From Rudaea sp. (GTDB lineage: Bacteria; Pseudomonadota; Gammaproteobacteria; Xanthomonadales; Rhodanobacteraceae): a stretch of DNA of 9,897 nt. The translations under genes were made by a program, and so were the position numbers. Where the stretch lies: contig JAICYA010000038.1 of assembly GCA_025934455.1 (NCBI GenBank), positions 1-9,897 on the forward strand. Direction: 5' to 3'. The notes below the pieces were generated by a model. That model searched no databases. It saw only the letters and a program-made list of their open reading frames with translations, and was not told the DNA's origin. This document shows, piece after piece, positions 7,423-9,897 of the stretch; position 1 is the stretch's first letter, and each line of letters starts with the position of its first letter.

Positions 7423-8518
7423 TCCTGAGCAAGTGCACGGCCGCGCCATTCGCGTCGGTGCCATCCATGCGTCCTATCGCCACGGAATCAAAGTGGCTGA
7501 TCGATCCATCGGCAAGATGCAGGCTGCACGATCGGGGGGTCGGGTTCTGTGCTTGCGCTCCGCGCGTGCAGGACAGCGCGACGGCGCCGTCGGCCGAGGC
7601 GAGTTGGAAATGCCGTGCGTCCAATGCCTGGTAGCCGTTCAATTGCAGGCGCTGCGGCACTGCATCGACGGCATCCGCGACCAGCACCCACTCGCCTTGC
7701 CAGGTGCTGCCATCGACACTGGCCGCCAGCGGCAGGCGCGAGATTTCCAGCGCGCGTAGTTGCAGTGAGCCGTCGCTGCGCATCCGCGACAGCCAGGCGT
7801 GTGCGTGCGCGGATGCGGAGAACTGCAAGTCCAGCGCCATCGCCGCATCACCGTGGGGCGAGGACAGCGCTGGCGCGAACGGCGCGTTGCCGCCGGACAA
7901 GCGCAGCATGGAAACGTGGGCGACGCGGCCGTCGTAGGGCGCGCTGCCGAAAAGCCAGGCCGGCTGGCCGTCCGCATCGTAGCTGAGCAGGGCCGCACTG
8001 AGCTGGCCACTCTGCAGCTCCAGGCTGAGCAAGGTGCGGTCGTCGCCGTCGCTCGACCAGAAACCGGTTTCCGGAGTTGTCGTCGCGGCGTCTGCCGCGG
8101 ACCGATCGATCAGCGCGAAGGCGCGCAGTTGCGGCTGCACCTGCGCGCCGTCGGCGGCGTAGAAACTGACGCGATAAACGCCCGGCGCAATTATGGGGCG
8201 TTGCAAGGCAAGCGCCGGATTCAGTTCGACCGAGTAGGGCGTCGGCTGGCGTGCGCACAGGGCGAGCACGGAACGCGCGTCGATGCGCAGGTCGTTACCG
8301 TCCAGTGCAACGGATTGCAGCACCGGCGGGCATTGCGTGTCCCACAGTCCTGCGACCGAAAGGCTCCAGATCGGCACGATGGCGTTCGGCAGGGTCAGGT
8401 CGCGCGAGGAGACCAGCGCCGGTCCGGCCGTGGCCAGCATTTGCGCGTACGCCGGAATAACGAATGCCGCCACCAGCAGGCAGCAGACGGTTCGCAGCGT
8501 GACAGGGCGCAGTTTCAC
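7412..8518 (-). CDS. Secreted beta-rich protein of unknown function
   Basis: 368 residues with a signal peptide (1-25, MKLRPV, hydrophobic core, cleavage after AYA) and no other membrane segment, so exported. Three parts can be seen. Residues about 48-137 form a beta-like module beginning SLSVAGLWDTQCPP and ending APGVYRVSFYA, with C63 and C88 positioned for a disulfide. Residues about 151-265 start TGFWSSDGDD and contain LLSYDADGQPAWLFGSA; I recognise the YDADGxPxWL pattern from exported GLWW-type proteins common in Xanthomonadales, though here the opening GLWW...SGWG is degraded. Residues about 273-368 (WQGEWVLVA to HLLRITP) hold C317 and C331. The start is GTG; no ATG alternative exists between it and the upstream stop at 8561, and no Shine-Dalgarno is evident. 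It is divergent from icd and convergent with the AhpD-like gene. No enzyme motif is visible; the function is unknown. Confidence 0.86.
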   Translation of the reverse strand: MKLRPVTLRTVCCLLVAAFVIPAYAQMLATAGPALVSSRDLTLPNAIVPIWSLSVAGLWDTQCPPVLQSVALDGNDLRIDARSVLALCARQPTPYSVELNPALALQRPIIAPGVYRVSFYAADGAQVQPQLRAFALIDRSAADAATTTPETGFWSSDGDDRTLLSLELQSGQLSAALLSYDADGQPAWLFGSAPYDGRVAHVSMLRLSGGNAPFAPALSSPHGDAAMALDLQFSASAHAHAWLSRMRSDGSLQLRALEISRLPLAASVDGSTWQGEWVLVADAVDAVPQRLQLNGYQALDARHFQLASADGAVALSCTRGAQAQNPTPRSCSLHLADGSISHFDSVAIGRMDGTDANGAAVHLLRITP

Positions 8519-8543
8519 AACGGCAGATTCACGACAGTATTTC

Positions 8544-8572
8544 TTGTCCTGACGACGAGTCTACACGATAAT
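8544..8572 (+). promoter_or_regulatory. Candidate sigma-70 promoter for icd
   Basis: TTGTCC (8544-8549, four of six to TTGACA) is followed after exactly 17 bases by GATAAT (8567-8572, five of six to TATAAT). This would place the transcription start near 8579, giving a leader of about 30 bases before the icd ATG. The spacing and match are the best in the window. The leader is U-rich and has no Shine-Dalgarno. Confidence 0.5.
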
Positions 8573-8577
8573 TATCG
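8566..8577. repeat. Perfect 12-bp palindrome CGATAATTATCG in the divergent icd promoter region
   Basis: The dyad is exact over 12 bases and its core GATAATTATC is AT-rich in a GC-rich genome. It contains the -10 hexamer of the icd promoter and, read on the other strand, the same GATAAT; on that strand TTAACA (8592-8597) lies 15 bases upstream, a short but possible spacing for a promoter of the secreted-protein gene. It may be a symmetric bidirectional -10 or an operator. The GATAAT/ATTATC halves resemble parts of a Fur box, but a full 19-bp Fur box is not present. Confidence 0.5.
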
Positions 8578-8609
8578 GCTCATTTATTTCTTGTTAACGC
8601 TGATTTTTC

Positions 8610-9620
8610 ATGACGAAAACCATTGCGGTAATTCCTGGCGACGGCATCGGCCCGGAAATCATGCGCGCGACGCTGCGCGTGCTGGACGAACTGCAAACCG
8701 GATTGCAGTACGACGTCGTTGAAGCAGGCGTCGCGGCGCTGGAAAAATCCGGCGAGTTGCTGCCGGCGGCAACTCTCGATGCGATCGGGAAGCATCGTGT
8801 TGCACTGAAGAGCCCGCTGACCACGCCGGTCGGCGGCGGTTTCTCGTCGATCAACGTCGAACTGCGCAAGCGCTTCGACCTGTACGCGAACGTGCGCCCG
8901 GCGATCACGTTCCCCGGCACGAAGTCGCGCTACGACGCCATCGACATCATCACCGTACGCGAAAATACGGAGGGCGCGTACCTGTCCGAGGGCCAGAGTC
9001 TTTCCGCCGATGGCGAAACGGCGATCTCGATGGTGCGCAACACGCGCCGCGGCGCAACGCGCATCGTGCGCTATGCGTTCGACCTCGCCCAGCGCCTGGG
9101 CCGCAAGAAGGTGACCGCGGTACACAAGGCCAACATCATCAAGACCGCATCGGGCCTGTTCCTCGACGTGGCGCGCGGCATCGCGCAGGAATATCCGCAG
9201 ATCCAGTTCAACGAGATGATCGTGGACAACACCTGCATGCAGCTGGTGATGAAGCCCGAGCAATTCGACGTGATCGTCACCACGAACCTGTTCGGCGACA
9301 TCATTTCGGACTTGTGCGCGGGACTCGTCGGCGGCCTCGGCCTCGCGCCCGGCGCGAACATCGGCACCGACGCGGCCATCTTCGAGGCGGTGCACGGCTC
9401 GGCGCCCGACATTGCCGGAAAAGGCATCGCGAATCCCTGCGCACTGCTGCTCGCTGCCTGCCAGATGCTCGATCACCTCGGCATGGTCGAGCAGGCGCAG
9501 CGCCTGCGCGTGGCGATCCGTGCCACGCTGGCCGCGAAAGACAGGACCACGCCGGATCTCGGCGGCAGCGGCACCACGGAAACCTTCGCCGACGCGCTGG
9601 TCGAACGCCTGCGCGGCTGA
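8610..9620 (+). CDS. icd: NAD-dependent isocitrate dehydrogenase (homodimeric, short type)
   Basis: Oxidative decarboxylation of isocitrate to 2-oxoglutarate in the TCA cycle. The 336 residues fit the short NAD-linked IDHs of Xanthomonas and the eukaryotic IDH3 group, not the 416-residue E. coli NADP enzyme. Visible are VIPGDGIGPEI (7-17), the substrate loop GGFSSINVELRKRFDLYANV with S80, N82, R86 and R96, TVRENTEGAY (R117, Y124), VHKANI (K173), and the metal-binding signature NLFGDIISD (D230, D234) leading into GGLGLAPGANIG. Coenzyme choice is readable: after HGSAP the sequence is DIAG (D267, I268) where NADP-IDH has KYAG, so NAD+ should be preferred. The substrate-loop Ser and Asn argue for isocitrate over isopropylmalate or tartrate. 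It stands alone, divergent from the secreted-protein gene, with its own promoter. The ATG at 8610 puts the GDGIG motif at the normal position. Confidence 0.96.
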   Translation: MTKTIAVIPGDGIGPEIMRATLRVLDELQTGLQYDVVEAGVAALEKSGELLPAATLDAIGKHRVALKSPLTTPVGGGFSSINVELRKRFDLYANVRPAITFPGTKSRYDAIDIITVRENTEGAYLSEGQSLSADGETAISMVRNTRRGATRIVRYAFDLAQRLGRKKVTAVHKANIIKTASGLFLDVARGIAQEYPQIQFNEMIVDNTCMQLVMKPEQFDVIVTTNLFGDIISDLCAGLVGGLGLAPGANIGTDAAIFEAVHGSAPDIAGKGIANPCALLLAACQMLDHLGMVEQAQRLRVAIRATLAAKDRTTPDLGGSGTTETFADALVERLRG

Positions 9621-9670
9621 GCCAACGCCTGCCCTGGGGCGCGAGCGGCTGCACTGCCCGCCTGCGCTCA

Positions 9671-9702
9671 GTCGCTTCTTGCGCCGACAAATGCGCAGCG
9701 AC
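9671..9702. terminator. Possible two-tier hairpin between convergent icd and amidase genes
   Basis: GTCGC (9671-9675) pairs with GCGAC (9698-9702), and inside it TGCGC (9680-9684) pairs with GCGCA (9693-9697), with a 4-base bulge on one side and an 8-base loop. It sits in the 84-base gap between two gene ends, where a shared terminator would be expected. There is no T tract on either strand, so it is not a classic intrinsic terminator, and such short GC stems arise easily by chance. Confidence 0.2.
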
Positions 9703-9704
9703 GA

Positions 9705-9897
9705 TCAGGGCGCACTGATGTGCGGCAGAAATCGGGGTGGCCGGCGTGCGTGCGTGGCCTGCTCGAACGCGTAGGCATAGCGGATCAGTTTCGCGTCGCT
9801 CCACGCCGTGCCGAAAAAGCTCAGACCCACCGGCAGGCCGTGCACGTAGCCGGCCGGCACGCTGACGTCCGGATAGCCGGCGACGGCGGAGGGAGTC
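9705..9897 (-). CDS. Amidase-signature family enzyme, C-terminal end (5' part beyond window)
   Basis: Only the last 63 residues and the TGA stop lie in the window; the rest continues past the right edge. The visible part starts TPSAVAGYPDVSVPAGYVHG and continues LPVGLSFFGTAWSDAKLIRY, then AYAFEQATHARRPPRFLP. The pattern AGYPxxxVPxGxxxGLPVGLxFxGxxWS followed by a helix AYAFEQ is the standard C-terminal end of amidase-signature hydrolases (GatA, peptide amidase). The catalytic Ser-Ser-Lys triad lies upstream and cannot be checked. The Trp-Ser pair and the ARRPPxFLP ending remind me of peptide amidase-like members in Stenotrophomonas rather than GatA. Substrate is unknown. It converges on icd with an 84-base gap. 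Confidence 0.88.
   Translation of the reverse strand, partial: TPSAVAGYPDVSVPAGYVHGLPVGLSFFGTAWSDAKLIRYAYAFEQATHARRPPRFLPHISAP

Noticed and set aside
8566..8577. The palindrome as a Fur box
   Set aside because: Only the central GATAATTATC resembles it; the flanking repeats of a 19-bp Fur box are absent, and neither neighbour is an iron gene.
1..9897. CRISPR arrays, tRNA or rRNA genes, insertion sequences, phage genes or toxin-antitoxin pairs
   Set aside because: I looked on both strands and found no regularly spaced repeats, no tRNA-like cloverleaf, no transposase or integrase motif, and no stretch with base use unlike the rest.

Overview
The window is high-GC bacterial DNA packed with genes of ordinary housekeeping type. 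It most resembles a gammaproteobacterium of the Xanthomonadales (Lysobacterales), possibly Rhodanobacteraceae-like. The reasons are the NAD-type homodimeric isocitrate dehydrogenase, the M48 protease-ppk1-ppx cluster, the ppi-lpxH pair, and a secreted beta-rich protein of a kind I associate with that order. The placement rests on remembered family resemblance, not on a search.

Left block (1-6675, all minus strand, read right to left): a BepA-like periplasmic M48 metalloprotease with a helical/TPR-like tail, polyphosphate kinase ppk1, exopolyphosphatase ppx (its ATG overlaps the ppk1 stop by 4 bases), a signal-peptide-bearing cyclophilin (PpiA type), and lpxH, which runs off the left edge. Gaps are 38, -4, 71 and 22 bases, so all five could share one transcript. 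The 71-base gap may hold a weak promoter that splits off ppiA-lpxH. Two themes are present: polyphosphate turnover (ppk1/ppx) and envelope building or quality control (protease, cyclophilin, lipid A synthesis).

Middle block (6809-7422, plus strand): a class I glutaredoxin with an unusual CAYC active site, followed with a 4-base ATGA overlap by a small AhpD-like carboxymuconolactone-decarboxylase-fold protein with a CxxC...H motif. This looks like a two-gene thiol-redox unit.

Right block: a secreted, beta-rich protein of unknown function on the minus strand (7412-8518), convergent with and overlapping the AhpD-like gene by 11 bases. It is divergent from an NAD-dependent isocitrate dehydrogenase gene (8610-9620, plus). 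The short divergent spacer has a perfect 12-bp palindrome containing a good -10 element. The window closes with the C-terminal end of an amidase-signature enzyme on the minus strand (9705 to the right edge).

I see no mobile element, tRNA, rRNA, CRISPR array or phage gene. Nothing here is a clearly new system. The best second looks are the glutaredoxin/AhpD-like pair, the unknown secreted protein, and the palindromic promoter in front of the isocitrate dehydrogenase gene.
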